Shown here: piece by piece, positions 35,657 to 44,624 of the stretch
Layout: every line of letters begins with the position of its first letter
Position numbering within the stretch: the stretch's first letter is position 1
NCBI RefSeq assembly: GCF_003343245.1
Contig: NZ_CP024901.1
Location: 4,898,001 to 4,962,000 of the forward strand
Direction: 5' to 3'
DNA length: 64,000 nt
Origin: Photorhabdus laumondii subsp. laumondii
GTDB lineage: Bacteria; Pseudomonadota; Gammaproteobacteria; Enterobacterales; Enterobacteriaceae
Notes under the pieces: model-generated
Databases searched by the model: none
Told to the model about the DNA's origin: nothing
What the model saw: the letters and a program-made list of their open reading frames with translations, nothing else
Position numbers and translations under genes: made by a program

Positions 35657-38253
35657 AAGCCGTCCTTAATTGCTTCAAAAAAACTTTTACGTTGTTCCTC
35701 ACACAACTTATCTTTCTGTGATTCAGGGTAAATCCATTGCGTGGATTGCAAATTTTTCGCTGGCTCCAAACCAAAAACACAACTTCTGCACCATTTTTGT
35801 AAGTCATTATCAGAAAAATATATCACTAATACTTCAACCACAAAAATAACGAGCATCACTCGCCAATTACATAGCAAAACAAAATATTCCCACACCAAAA
35901 GCCTTGATACTCCTCTAACTAGTAAACTTTCAGTTGAAATTAATGCCCTATTAATTAAGATTTCTAATAAACCATTTAATGCTGCTGTGAGTTGCGCAAA
36001 ATCATAAGCCACTTTAAGACCGTAAAGACCAATAAACTGCCAGCGTCGTCCATTCCACAATTCAGATCCCAACTCACTGATATCTACTCCAAAATTTAAT
36101 GCAGCAGAAACCGTCCCTGCATTCGTCCCAATAAACTTAATCGTGTTGGCAGCAGCTATATTTTCTATGCCGTGCTTAACCATCGGCTCCACAATCTCCA
36201 TTGCCGTACTCAATGTACTTAAAAACGCGGCGGTCACCTGGGCCTGGCCCTTGACACCCCCTTTACTCTCTTTTAACTGATTGGCATATTCCAACCCATT
36301 AAAAAATAGTGCCAATAACTTAATCCGGGATTTTTTTAAAACTGGTTCACCTTCGGCACTTTGGGCGAATTCTTTAAACCTATCGTTATAACCATTTTTC
36401 GTTTCAAGACGAGCTTTTGCTCCTGATTCCTTAAGTTGCTTCAACACCTGACGCCGGAATAGATCACCCTCTTGAAGCTGCGATACCGATAGTTTCACCG
36501 CCCTGCCAAAAGACACACCTGAAATCACCGAGAATAGACTTTTACTCAACATTTCATTGGTGCTATTTAGCACTTTCCCTAAGCGGGTAAAATTAAAGAA
36601 CCGGTCACCCAGCGTGACCAGCCGCCGGTCACTGTGTAACATCGCCCGGGCAAAGGTACTGTCGGATTTGGGCGGCTTTTCCAGTGCTTCATTCGCTTTA
36701 TCGTAGGCTTCAACCAGTTTTCCACTCAGTGTCGTTACCGTCTTCATAAACACTGAAATGTCCGCCGGTTTTTCATTCCCCTTATTCAACTGCATCTTCT
36801 GTAAAAACCCGTCCATCTCTTTCATCACTTCCGGGTTATTCAGCAATAACGAGCGCCAGACAATATTTTCTGGTGACAGCGCAGAATATTCGTCAATTAA
36901 AGCATCTAAATAGGCACAACCGGTTTCGGTCACGTTAAGCGAAGCGATGGCATAATCCACGGCCTCACGATAATTGAGATTGTCCTCCAGTCGGGTGGTA
37001 TGAAAATCCTGACAACAGGTGATAAACCCACTCTGTTTCAGCCAACTCACCCTCAACTGGGCCAGTTGCTCCAGTTCCTTCGCCACGTCGGTGCAAAGAT
37101 CGGCATAACATTGATTAAATGCCTGTCGTTTAGCCAGATTCAGCTCTGCGGTATATTTTTTCCAATCGTGGGCAAAGGTTTTCTTATCCGATTCGATGGC
37201 GTGACGAATTGAATCCTCTCTGCGTTTTTCCCACTCCTGAATTGACAAACCCGTAGAGGCCGCCAAAATGGCATCCTTTTCTTTATCCGGCTTTTTGAAA
37301 TGTGTGGTGTGCATTTGACGCAACTGATTCTCCGCCCCATTCAGTGAACTGTCGGTCATAAACTCAATCGACAATTCATCCAAAAAGGTTTTATGCGCCC
37401 CGGCGATATCATCACCCCAGCCCGCTAATTCATGCGCTATTCCTATCGGATCATGCAACGCGATTAACACCGGCGATACCGGCGTGCCATCTTTTGCCAG
37501 CCCCCGCTTTTGCATCGCTCTGACCGTAATGTCCGCACATCCCGCTCGCTTGCTACTCCACGGATATAAGGTGCTCTTCGGTCTCAACGCACCGTGATAA
37601 ACTTCGTAGTAGGGCGCTTCTTCTAATGTCCGGCTGATACGCGACACTTTCCGGTTACAAGGCAGAACATATTTGCCGGAATCATTGTCACCCAGACCGT
37701 AATCGATGACGGTATTCAGGTTTTCTACCGTCGCCTGAGCAATCCCCACCCCTTCCGGTACCCCGCGCCATTGCCACGGTTTCACGCACTGCATCCGCTT
37801 TTCCCGCGCTGCGCGGTTGTTGTGATAATACTCGATGGTCTCCCAGCTCCACGCCGAAGGTGTAAAAGCCAGCCAGGTCTCCTGGCGCAAGGCAATATCC
37901 CTTAGCGCAATAAATTCCATATTGGCATTCAAATGATTCGGCGCACGGCAATCTGAGGTTTTCTGAGGAGAGACACCAAAAGGCGCACTAAACTGTTGCC
38001 ACAGCGCACCATCTTCGCTAACGCTCCAGGCATCCCAACTCTCCGGCTCATCTAATCCGGCATTAGTATAATAGACATACAAAAACCCCTGCCGTAAGGC
38101 ACGCAGCGCATAATGATAGCCCGGAGCCGCCGATTCTAGCGTTTCTGCCCACGTCGGCAAGGTTTCCGAAACATTATCAGGCACCACGGTATAGCGCACT
38201 GGCAGCAGTGCCGGCCCGATGGACTCACATGTCCAACATAATGATTCATTCAT
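35653..38253 (-). CDS. VasX-like T6SS effector (copy 2)
   Basis: An 866-residue paralogue of the effector at 23949-26555. The first ~310 residues and the region from about 375 on are close to identical in long runs, but the stretch between them (after SLNGAENQLRQ up to HDWKKYTAEL) is unrelated. The C-terminal hydrophobic regions are retained (WRVMLVIFVVEVLVIYF). It directly follows the DUF4123 adaptor gene and vgrG, with ATG overlapping the adaptor stop, so it is probably loaded on that VgrG. Confidence 0.8.
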   Translation of the reverse strand: MNESLCWTCESIGPALLPVRYTVVPDNVSETLPTWAETLESAAPGYHYALRALRQGFLYVYYTNAGLDEPESWDAWSVSEDGALWQQFSAPFGVSPQKTSDCRAPNHLNANMEFIALRDIALRQETWLAFTPSAWSWETIEYYHNNRAAREKRMQCVKPWQWRGVPEGVGIAQATVENLNTVIDYGLGDNDSGKYVLPCNRKVSRISRTLEEAPYYEVYHGALRPKSTLYPWSSKRAGCADITVRAMQKRGLAKDGTPVSPVLIALHDPIGIAHELAGWGDDIAGAHKTFLDELSIEFMTDSSLNGAENQLRQMHTTHFKKPDKEKDAILAASTGLSIQEWEKRREDSIRHAIESDKKTFAHDWKKYTAELNLAKRQAFNQCYADLCTDVAKELEQLAQLRVSWLKQSGFITCCQDFHTTRLEDNLNYREAVDYAIASLNVTETGCAYLDALIDEYSALSPENIVWRSLLLNNPEVMKEMDGFLQKMQLNKGNEKPADISVFMKTVTTLSGKLVEAYDKANEALEKPPKSDSTFARAMLHSDRRLVTLGDRFFNFTRLGKVLNSTNEMLSKSLFSVISGVSFGRAVKLSVSQLQEGDLFRRQVLKQLKESGAKARLETKNGYNDRFKEFAQSAEGEPVLKKSRIKLLALFFNGLEYANQLKESKGGVKGQAQVTAAFLSTLSTAMEIVEPMVKHGIENIAAANTIKFIGTNAGTVSAALNFGVDISELGSELWNGRRWQFIGLYGLKVAYDFAQLTAALNGLLEILINRALISTESLLVRGVSRLLVWEYFVLLCNWRVMLVIFVVEVLVIYFSDNDLQKWCRSCVFGLEPAKNLQSTQWIYPESQKDKLCEEQRKSFFEAIKDGL

Positions 38254-39293
38254 CACAATATCTCCTGGTTCTTTGAGGGAATAATGGCAGGATTGGCATA
38301 ACAGCAGTCACGAGCCAATGCTGACCATGCTTCTACTGTCAGTCTGACGGTGCGCTCGGCATAACCTTCATCGCTATCACCGCCTTCATTGGATAACAAC
38401 GACTGTATTCGGGGGTGTAGATCTATCTCCGGGTGGTAAAGCAGACCATGCAATGCACAGGATTCCAGATCTTGTGCCATATCAAAGGCGTAGCGTGCTG
38501 TCACCCGACGCAGCAAGGCCAGCATAATATGCAGGGATTCCCGTTCTGTTCGACGTAACTGCTCGCGATGTGCCTGACGATATCGGCGCAGTGCCCGATT
38601 CATCGGCCCTGACCAGGCCATTTCTTCTACCTGTTCCGCTGTCAATGACAGTGAAAAGATGTACAGTTCCTGAGCAGACTCGGCATTGTCCCGGTGCAGT
38701 AACTGACCGTCGCCGTCAATCAGATACCAGTCTGTCAATGGCCCCAACAAACGCGAGCGTTGCCAGCTATCCAGTACCGGCCAAAAGGCATTATTGACCG
38801 CCGGATCATAAAAGCGCAGCATGACCTGCGGTTGAAATGAGACGGACTGCACCGCCATCATCCCGATATGGTGTGCAATCGTGGAGACCGGGCTGGCACT
38901 GAACAGCCAGCCACACACCATTCGCCCACGCCCGGCTATCAACTCCGCCGGATCAGCTTCCTGCAACGCCTGCGTGACGCTCAGCGCCAGCAGTTCAGCA
39001 TCCTCAGAACGATTGATATCCAATGGCACCAGCCAGGGCGAATAGCGGGATTCGAAATGATGATGCTTTATCTGCGTCGGTATGGCCGCCGGCTGATGAT
39101 TCAGGATTGCCGCCGGTAATCGCTCTTCCTGTCGGTTTTTGAGAAAAACCGCCGGGTCAACCAGTAAAAAACCGTGGCCGTCATGCTGAGTCAATGCCAT
39201 ACGCAAGTCAGCCAACAAACCGGTTTGCCGTCTGGTTTCAGCCTCGGGAGAAAAATCGTAATCTACTGTCAGTGGAATAGTTGTTTCTATCAT
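38253..39293 (-). CDS. DUF4123 T6SS effector adaptor
   Basis: A 346-residue protein with the DUF4123 pattern: GHGFLLVDPAVF near residue 40, SRYSPWLVPLD near 85, and VMLRFYDPAVNNAFWPVLDSWQRSRLLGPL near 180, the conserved R-F/Y-D/W-P stretch. These proteins are chaperones that join an effector to the VgrG tip. It lies between vgrG and the effector gene, the classic order. The C-terminal ~100 residues are helical. Confidence 0.88.
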   Translation of the reverse strand: MIETTIPLTVDYDFSPEAETRRQTGLLADLRMALTQHDGHGFLLVDPAVFLKNRQEERLPAAILNHQPAAIPTQIKHHHFESRYSPWLVPLDINRSEDAELLALSVTQALQEADPAELIAGRGRMVCGWLFSASPVSTIAHHIGMMAVQSVSFQPQVMLRFYDPAVNNAFWPVLDSWQRSRLLGPLTDWYLIDGDGQLLHRDNAESAQELYIFSLSLTAEQVEEMAWSGPMNRALRRYRQAHREQLRRTERESLHIMLALLRRVTARYAFDMAQDLESCALHGLLYHPEIDLHPRIQSLLSNEGGDSDEGYAERTVRLTVEAWSALARDCCYANPAIIPSKNQEIL

Positions 39294-39303
39294 TGTCTAC
39301 ACC

Positions 39304-41682
39304 TCATTTTTTCGTTACACCATCTTGATTACCCATCATCCGCTCTGCCGTTGACGCACAACGCTCAGGTAACGTCAGGTCTGAACTCTGACTCACCGGG
39401 CCGTTTTTCTGCAAAATGTCACACTGGAAGCGGGCATTTTTAGGGCCGGCAAAGGAAATATGCCCGTCTTTCAGCGAGATATAAGCCCCGCCACACTCCA
39501 GACGCAGTTCCGTTTTCGCCGAGACGGTCACGCGATCCTGCTGACTTGCCAGTGTCAGCGCCTGTTGAGCCAGCACCTCTATCGCGTCAGTCTGTGCCTG
39601 AATCTCTACCTTGCCGGAAGCCGCCAGCAGCTTTAGGCCCAAAGTTCGGGTGAACAAACTCAGGCCATTCCCCACCGCCAGCCGGAATTTCTTCATGATG
39701 CTCATATCCGCATCACAACCGACGGTGGTTATCAGGTTCTCCCCGGCGGAGAACTGCAAATTGCCCGGGGTCACCTGAGCAATACCTGAGGGCGCAGAAA
39801 GTAAGAGTGCTCGCTGTTGCAACGCTTTAAGGGTTTCATTCATAAAAGCGGCCTGCGTTTCAATATCAGCCAGTTCCGCTTTCGCCGCCTCAGCGGCATG
39901 ACGCAACCCCGCTGCGGTCTGAAACGCCGCATCCAGTTCAGCCAGCGCCCGCTGCATATCTAATTGCTCGCCCGAGGCTTTAATCTGCTGATCGGCGCTG
40001 ATAAACAGCCCTTTCCCGGCCCGGATCGTCCCCCAGTCGTCGGTACGTAACTCAAACCCTTCGCCGCGCTTATTGGGATGGGGCCGCTGTCCATCCACCA
40101 GATGGCCGAGATTGAGCTGGCTTTTCCCGCCATATTCGGTGCTCAGTTTGATGTGCTCTTTGCCGCGCTCGTCATCCATGCGCAGTTTGTTGTTGGCCGG
40201 TGTGCGCAGCACGTTGCGTTTGTAGTTGTAGAGAGTCACATGATCTTCATGCCGGGAATCATGCAACGCATAGGCGATGTAGGGCCGATCCGGATCCCCC
40301 TGCTCAAACGCGATCGCCACTTCGGTTCCCTGAATCAGCGGCCAGTGAAAACCGTGAGTTTTACCGGCATACGGGCGGGCTAAACGTACCCACAGGCTTT
40401 CTCCCCCCAACGGCCATTCATCCAGGTCAAAATCAAATTTGACGCGGTAACGACCCGTGGTGTCGATATGGCTGTAGGTGCCGTTCGACCAGTTGCTGGT
40501 CACCCGCGCCGGAACTGTGCCGGCAATCACCGGCCGTTCCCGCAGCGCCGGTCGGTAACTCAACACTTCGCTGTACGGAACACCGCTAAAACTGACCAGA
40601 TAGTTGCTGTCACGCCGGGCGCTGCTGTGCATGGCGACAATCAACACCCCCGCTTTTCCTACCCCTGCCGGTCGCTCTCCGTCGAGCTCCAGCACTAAGC
40701 CGGGGACCAGCATCGGGGAGGAACTTTTGCCGCTGATCCGGTGCTGCTGGTACAGGTTGCGCTCGTGATGTAAACGGGCATAAAATCCTGCGGTTTCCGG
40801 TACCGGTTGGATCTGTTCTCCCTTTTCAAGAAAGTTATCACCATAGCGGTATACTTCACCGACCACGGTGCTATCCCGATCTCGTGCCACCTGATATTGC
40901 AGGTCATTGCCTGCTTCCCGGTAGTTGTAGTCCCGCACCTTCACACCTTGCGTCACTACCTGATGTTCCACGTGCAAATCCCACACCGAATCACGATCGT
41001 TGTGATTCATGCCCGCCGGGTCACGTAACGGTAAACGCACGTCGTACTGATAGTTGCGCTGGTTATCCCCGAACCGCACCACTTCAATCCCCAGACGACT
41101 GTCCATCTCGAAGCAATACCAGATCCCCACGGCCGCCAGAATGCGCTGGATAAAGTCCAGATCGCTCTCCTGCCACTGCACCACCAGTTCCCGCTTCGGG
41201 TAATCCCGCACCAGCGTGAACAGAAAATCCTGCCCGCGAAATTCGTGTCGTTCACGCAGGATCTTTTCCACAATCTCCGGCACTGACTGGTGCTGGTAAA
41301 TCCCACAGCGCCGGGTGTGGCGCAGTAACGCCAGATAGGGCTCCAGACAGACCTGATAGCGCGTTTCATCCGCCGAGGTGGTAAGCCGGTTAAAACGGGT
41401 GATGACGCCGTGTACTTTACGCACCTGCTCCGGGTTTTCCGGTGCCTGCAAGATAAATGTGGCGGATTTGTTCAACATCACCGCCGGGTCGATATCCCGG
41501 GTCGGGCTGGTGAAATCAATGGTATAGCAATAAGGGGCGCACAGGCGCTCTTCGCCGGTGAAGCTGAATACGTCCAGTTCAGCATGGCAGCGCCGGACTT
41601 CAAGCCGGTAGCGGGCATGGCCCGGCAGCACAGCTTGACTCGCCTTAAGCTGACGGGCGCGCAGCATTTTTCTATCCATCAT
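39304..41682 (-). CDS. vgrG: VgrG (TssI), T6SS spike protein
   Basis: A 792-residue protein with a gp27-like N-terminal part (EERLCAPYCYTIDF near 45, LEPYLALLRHTRRCGIYQ near 115, VQWQESDLDFIQRILAAVG near 175), the gp5-like OB region (YRVKFDFDLDEWPLGGESLWVRLA near 420) and a C-terminal helical and beta-helix extension of the DUF2345 type. No extra enzymatic domain is obvious. The spike would carry the DUF4123-bound effector and PAAR. ATG at 41682 has GAGG seven bases before it and overlaps the clpV stop. Confidence 0.92.
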   Translation of the reverse strand: MMDRKMLRARQLKASQAVLPGHARYRLEVRRCHAELDVFSFTGEERLCAPYCYTIDFTSPTRDIDPAVMLNKSATFILQAPENPEQVRKVHGVITRFNRLTTSADETRYQVCLEPYLALLRHTRRCGIYQHQSVPEIVEKILRERHEFRGQDFLFTLVRDYPKRELVVQWQESDLDFIQRILAAVGIWYCFEMDSRLGIEVVRFGDNQRNYQYDVRLPLRDPAGMNHNDRDSVWDLHVEHQVVTQGVKVRDYNYREAGNDLQYQVARDRDSTVVGEVYRYGDNFLEKGEQIQPVPETAGFYARLHHERNLYQQHRISGKSSSPMLVPGLVLELDGERPAGVGKAGVLIVAMHSSARRDSNYLVSFSGVPYSEVLSYRPALRERPVIAGTVPARVTSNWSNGTYSHIDTTGRYRVKFDFDLDEWPLGGESLWVRLARPYAGKTHGFHWPLIQGTEVAIAFEQGDPDRPYIAYALHDSRHEDHVTLYNYKRNVLRTPANNKLRMDDERGKEHIKLSTEYGGKSQLNLGHLVDGQRPHPNKRGEGFELRTDDWGTIRAGKGLFISADQQIKASGEQLDMQRALAELDAAFQTAAGLRHAAEAAKAELADIETQAAFMNETLKALQQRALLLSAPSGIAQVTPGNLQFSAGENLITTVGCDADMSIMKKFRLAVGNGLSLFTRTLGLKLLAASGKVEIQAQTDAIEVLAQQALTLASQQDRVTVSAKTELRLECGGAYISLKDGHISFAGPKNARFQCDILQKNGPVSQSSDLTLPERCASTAERMMGNQDGVTKK

Positions 41683-44360
41683 GGGTTTTCCTCGCTATCC
41701 AATGAAGCGACCGGTTCAGCATCGGTAAAAGCAAGGGTGATACCCTCTTCTTCGTCGAAGCCCAACGTCACGCCAGCAGGTTTATTGTGATGGGCCAGAC
41801 GTTCCAGCAGTGCCTGTGATAACACCGGTAAAATTTGCTGGTTAAGCAGGCTGTCGATATTGCGTGCTCCACTGTCCGGCAACAGACAAGCATTCACTAA
41901 GATGTCGCACAGGCTGCTTTCCACCGTGCAAGTCAGGCCATAATGGCTATGAAGACGCCGAGTCACTTGTTCCAGTTTGATTTCAACAATGCGTCTGAGT
42001 GCACCAGCCTGTAACGGGCGGTAAATCACGGTCTGAAAGCGAGCCAACAGAGCTGGCTGGAAGTGATCACGAAGCATCGGATGTAACAGCTCATGCAATA
42101 CGGCGTTCGGGGCATCAGGTTGTTGTGCCAATAACGCCATCAGTTGATCACTGCCCAGATTAGAGGTCATTAAGATTACGGTATGACGAAAATCGATCTC
42201 GCGCCCTTCGCCGTCGCGCATAAAGCCGCGATCAAATACCTGATAGAACAGGTTAATGACGTCACGATGGGCTTTTTCCACTTCATCCAACAGCACCACA
42301 CTATACGGGCGTTTACGTACCGCTTCCGTTAAGATCCCCCCCTGACCATATCCGACATAACCGGGCGGTGAACCTTTAAGCTGAGATACCGTATGCGGTT
42401 CCTGATATTCCGATAGGTTGATAGTGATCAGCGAACGCGCTCCACCAAACAGGTTATCCGCCAATGCCAGCGCGGTTTCGGTTTTCCCTACGCCACTCGG
42501 CCCAACCAACAGGAATACGCCCAATGGCCCCTGTTCCGGCGTCAATCCTGTTTTAGCAGCACGTAAACGTTGGGCGATTTCCCGTAGCGCCGCCTCCTGA
42601 CCAACAACCCGTTCCCCTAAATGCTGTTCTAAATGCAGCAAACCGGTCTGTTCGTCTTTCAACAAGCTACTCAGTGGAACACCGGTCCAATCAGCAATCA
42701 CCGTTGCTACAGAACGCACATCAACATCCGACGAGAGTAACGGCTGCCCTTGCTGTCGTGTCGCCAGTTGCTGTTGCAACCGGGCTATATCACCCTGCCG
42801 ACTGATATCCTGCCGGGCATCGAGCAACTGTTGCGTGAGCTGTTTTTCCTGTTGATACTGTTTATCCCGCTGTTGTTGTTGCCGATACAGTTCATGACGT
42901 TGCATTTCAATTTGTGTCAAACGGTCTGAGTGATGGCATTGCCCCAGTGCAATATCTTCCAGTATCGCCTGTTGCTCTATCTCAAGTGCGGTCAATTGGG
43001 ACTGGAGTTGCGTCAACGCCTCCGGTACCGTATCCAGGCTCATCCTGACTCGCGCACTGGCGGTATCCAACAGGTCTACCGCTTTATCTGGAAGCTGTCG
43101 GCCAGTCAGGTAACGACGAGATAAAGTGACAGCGGCTTTCACCGCATCTTCCTGAATATGTACACCGTGATAACGGGCGTAACGCGCTTTCAGTCCACGC
43201 AGCATCAGGCAAGCTGTCTCATCATCCGGTTCATCGACTTTGATCGTCTGGAAGCGTCGCTCCAGTGCCGCATCCCGCTCAAAATACTGTTTGTATTCCG
43301 ACCAAGTAGTAGCGGCAATCGTGCGTAATTCTCCCCGTGCCAGCGCAGGTTTTAGCAAGTTAGCCGCATCAGCGCCCCCTGCCTGATTACCGGTGCCAAT
43401 CAGTGTGTGCGCTTCATCAATAAATAGCAGAATGGGGGCAGGTGACTGTTGCACCGCTTCAATGACGTTTTTCAATCGCTGCTCAAATTCGCCTTTTACC
43501 CCCGCGCCTGCCTGCAACAAGCCGAGATCCAGCATCCGCACGCTGACGGTTTTTAGGCTGTCAGGAACATTGCCCTCAATAATACGCAGTGCCAATCCTT
43601 CCACCAGCGCGGTTTTCCCTACCCCCGGTTCCCCCACCAGAATTGGGTTGTTTTTACGCCGACGCGATAGGATGTCGATCATCTGGCGGATTTCGCGGTC
43701 ACGACCAAATACCGGATCAATGCCACCCTCAGCGGCTCTGGCTGTGATATCCAGCGTGAATTTGTCCAATACGTTCTGCAAAGCCGATGATAATGGTTGG
43801 GGATTAAGCGCATATTTATCTGGGTCGCTACCCGCAATTTCAGCGATTGATCCATCCGCCGTCAGACACGCCGCTATCTGTATCTCCGGGCGCTCATCCG
43901 ATTGTTGATCCAGCAACGGGCGCAAACATTGTAGTTGCGTCACACTCAAGTTGAGTAACGGCCAGCTATGATGAATACGCAACCAAGCCGGTTGGCCGCG
44001 CAACACCTGCAAAAGATGCACCGAACGGATAGATTCGTTACCCTCTTCCAGAGAAGCAATACACCAAGCAACCTGTAACAAACTACACAGATCGCTTGAT
44101 AACCGCGGGCGTTGGTTGATGCTATGTGGTAAACGGTTAATTGTAGTCAGCAACGACTGCCATAACGCATCCATATCCCACGCATAACGTCGAGCAATCA
44201 CCGTAATATCGCCTTCACCACCCTCAAGCAGCTTGAGCAACCAGTGTTCCACCGTGATTTCAGCATGTGCCCGTGTCTGGCAAAATGCAGCAGCAGCTTC
44301 CAATGCCCGTGCGCAATAAGAATTTAAGCGGCACAATAGTGCGGTACATACGGTATCCAT
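41679..44360 (-). CDS. clpV: ClpV (TssH), T6SS sheath-recycling ATPase
   Basis: An 893-residue AAA+ disaggregase with two ATPase modules: Walker A GEPGVGKTALVEG near residue 240 with LLFIDEAHTLIG, and GPSGVGKTETALA near 630 with VVLLDEVEKAH. The N-terminal domain and middle coiled region (DRLTQIEMQRHELYRQQQQR) match the T6SS ClpV branch. It unfolds contracted TssB/TssC sheath. Its own sheath partner tssB is only a relic in this locus. Confidence 0.95.
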   Translation of the reverse strand: MDTVCTALLCRLNSYCARALEAAAAFCQTRAHAEITVEHWLLKLLEGGEGDITVIARRYAWDMDALWQSLLTTINRLPHSINQRPRLSSDLCSLLQVAWCIASLEEGNESIRSVHLLQVLRGQPAWLRIHHSWPLLNLSVTQLQCLRPLLDQQSDERPEIQIAACLTADGSIAEIAGSDPDKYALNPQPLSSALQNVLDKFTLDITARAAEGGIDPVFGRDREIRQMIDILSRRRKNNPILVGEPGVGKTALVEGLALRIIEGNVPDSLKTVSVRMLDLGLLQAGAGVKGEFEQRLKNVIEAVQQSPAPILLFIDEAHTLIGTGNQAGGADAANLLKPALARGELRTIAATTWSEYKQYFERDAALERRFQTIKVDEPDDETACLMLRGLKARYARYHGVHIQEDAVKAAVTLSRRYLTGRQLPDKAVDLLDTASARVRMSLDTVPEALTQLQSQLTALEIEQQAILEDIALGQCHHSDRLTQIEMQRHELYRQQQQRDKQYQQEKQLTQQLLDARQDISRQGDIARLQQQLATRQQGQPLLSSDVDVRSVATVIADWTGVPLSSLLKDEQTGLLHLEQHLGERVVGQEAALREIAQRLRAAKTGLTPEQGPLGVFLLVGPSGVGKTETALALADNLFGGARSLITINLSEYQEPHTVSQLKGSPPGYVGYGQGGILTEAVRKRPYSVVLLDEVEKAHRDVINLFYQVFDRGFMRDGEGREIDFRHTVILMTSNLGSDQLMALLAQQPDAPNAVLHELLHPMLRDHFQPALLARFQTVIYRPLQAGALRRIVEIKLEQVTRRLHSHYGLTCTVESSLCDILVNACLLPDSGARNIDSLLNQQILPVLSQALLERLAHHNKPAGVTLGFDEEEGITLAFTDAEPVASLDSEENP

Positions 44361-44547
44361 ATTAAAGTCCCAGTTGTCATTGAGAGGTTAGGCGGCATTC
44401 AACAAATGCCCCCATTCTCAGGTAAAAATTTATCTGTCTGGCGAGGTTTTCCCAGCCAGTTCTATGTTTAACCAACACTTCATCCGCTGAATTAAAAGAG
44501 TTGTTTAAAAGAGTTGCCATACCCGCGTATGGCAGTCTGTTAGCGTG
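44361..44547. other. Short spacer before clpV
   Basis: About 190 bp between clpV and the hcp relic. It holds a small direct repeat, AAAGAGTTG, near 44498-44517, and no gene. It would hold whatever promoter or readthrough region serves clpV. Confidence 0.35.
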
Positions 44548-44624
44548 TTAGGTCTGATTGCGCTCATGCCAAACATCAGAGTGCATGGTGTTGACGTCCT
44601 CATCAGCCCTAGTGATTTTCTGGT
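44548..44624 (-). pseudogene. 3' relic of an hcp gene
   Basis: Read on the minus strand, the last 25 or so codons give QKITRADEDVNTMHSDVWHE, then RNQT and a stop. These align with the intact Hcp C-terminus (EKITWTYKDGNIIHSDAWNE, RSQA). The rest of hcp is gone. In many enterobacterial T6SS loci hcp sits between the ompA-like gene and clpV, which is where this fragment lies. The end of the ompA-like frame runs into it in another frame. Confidence 0.8.
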
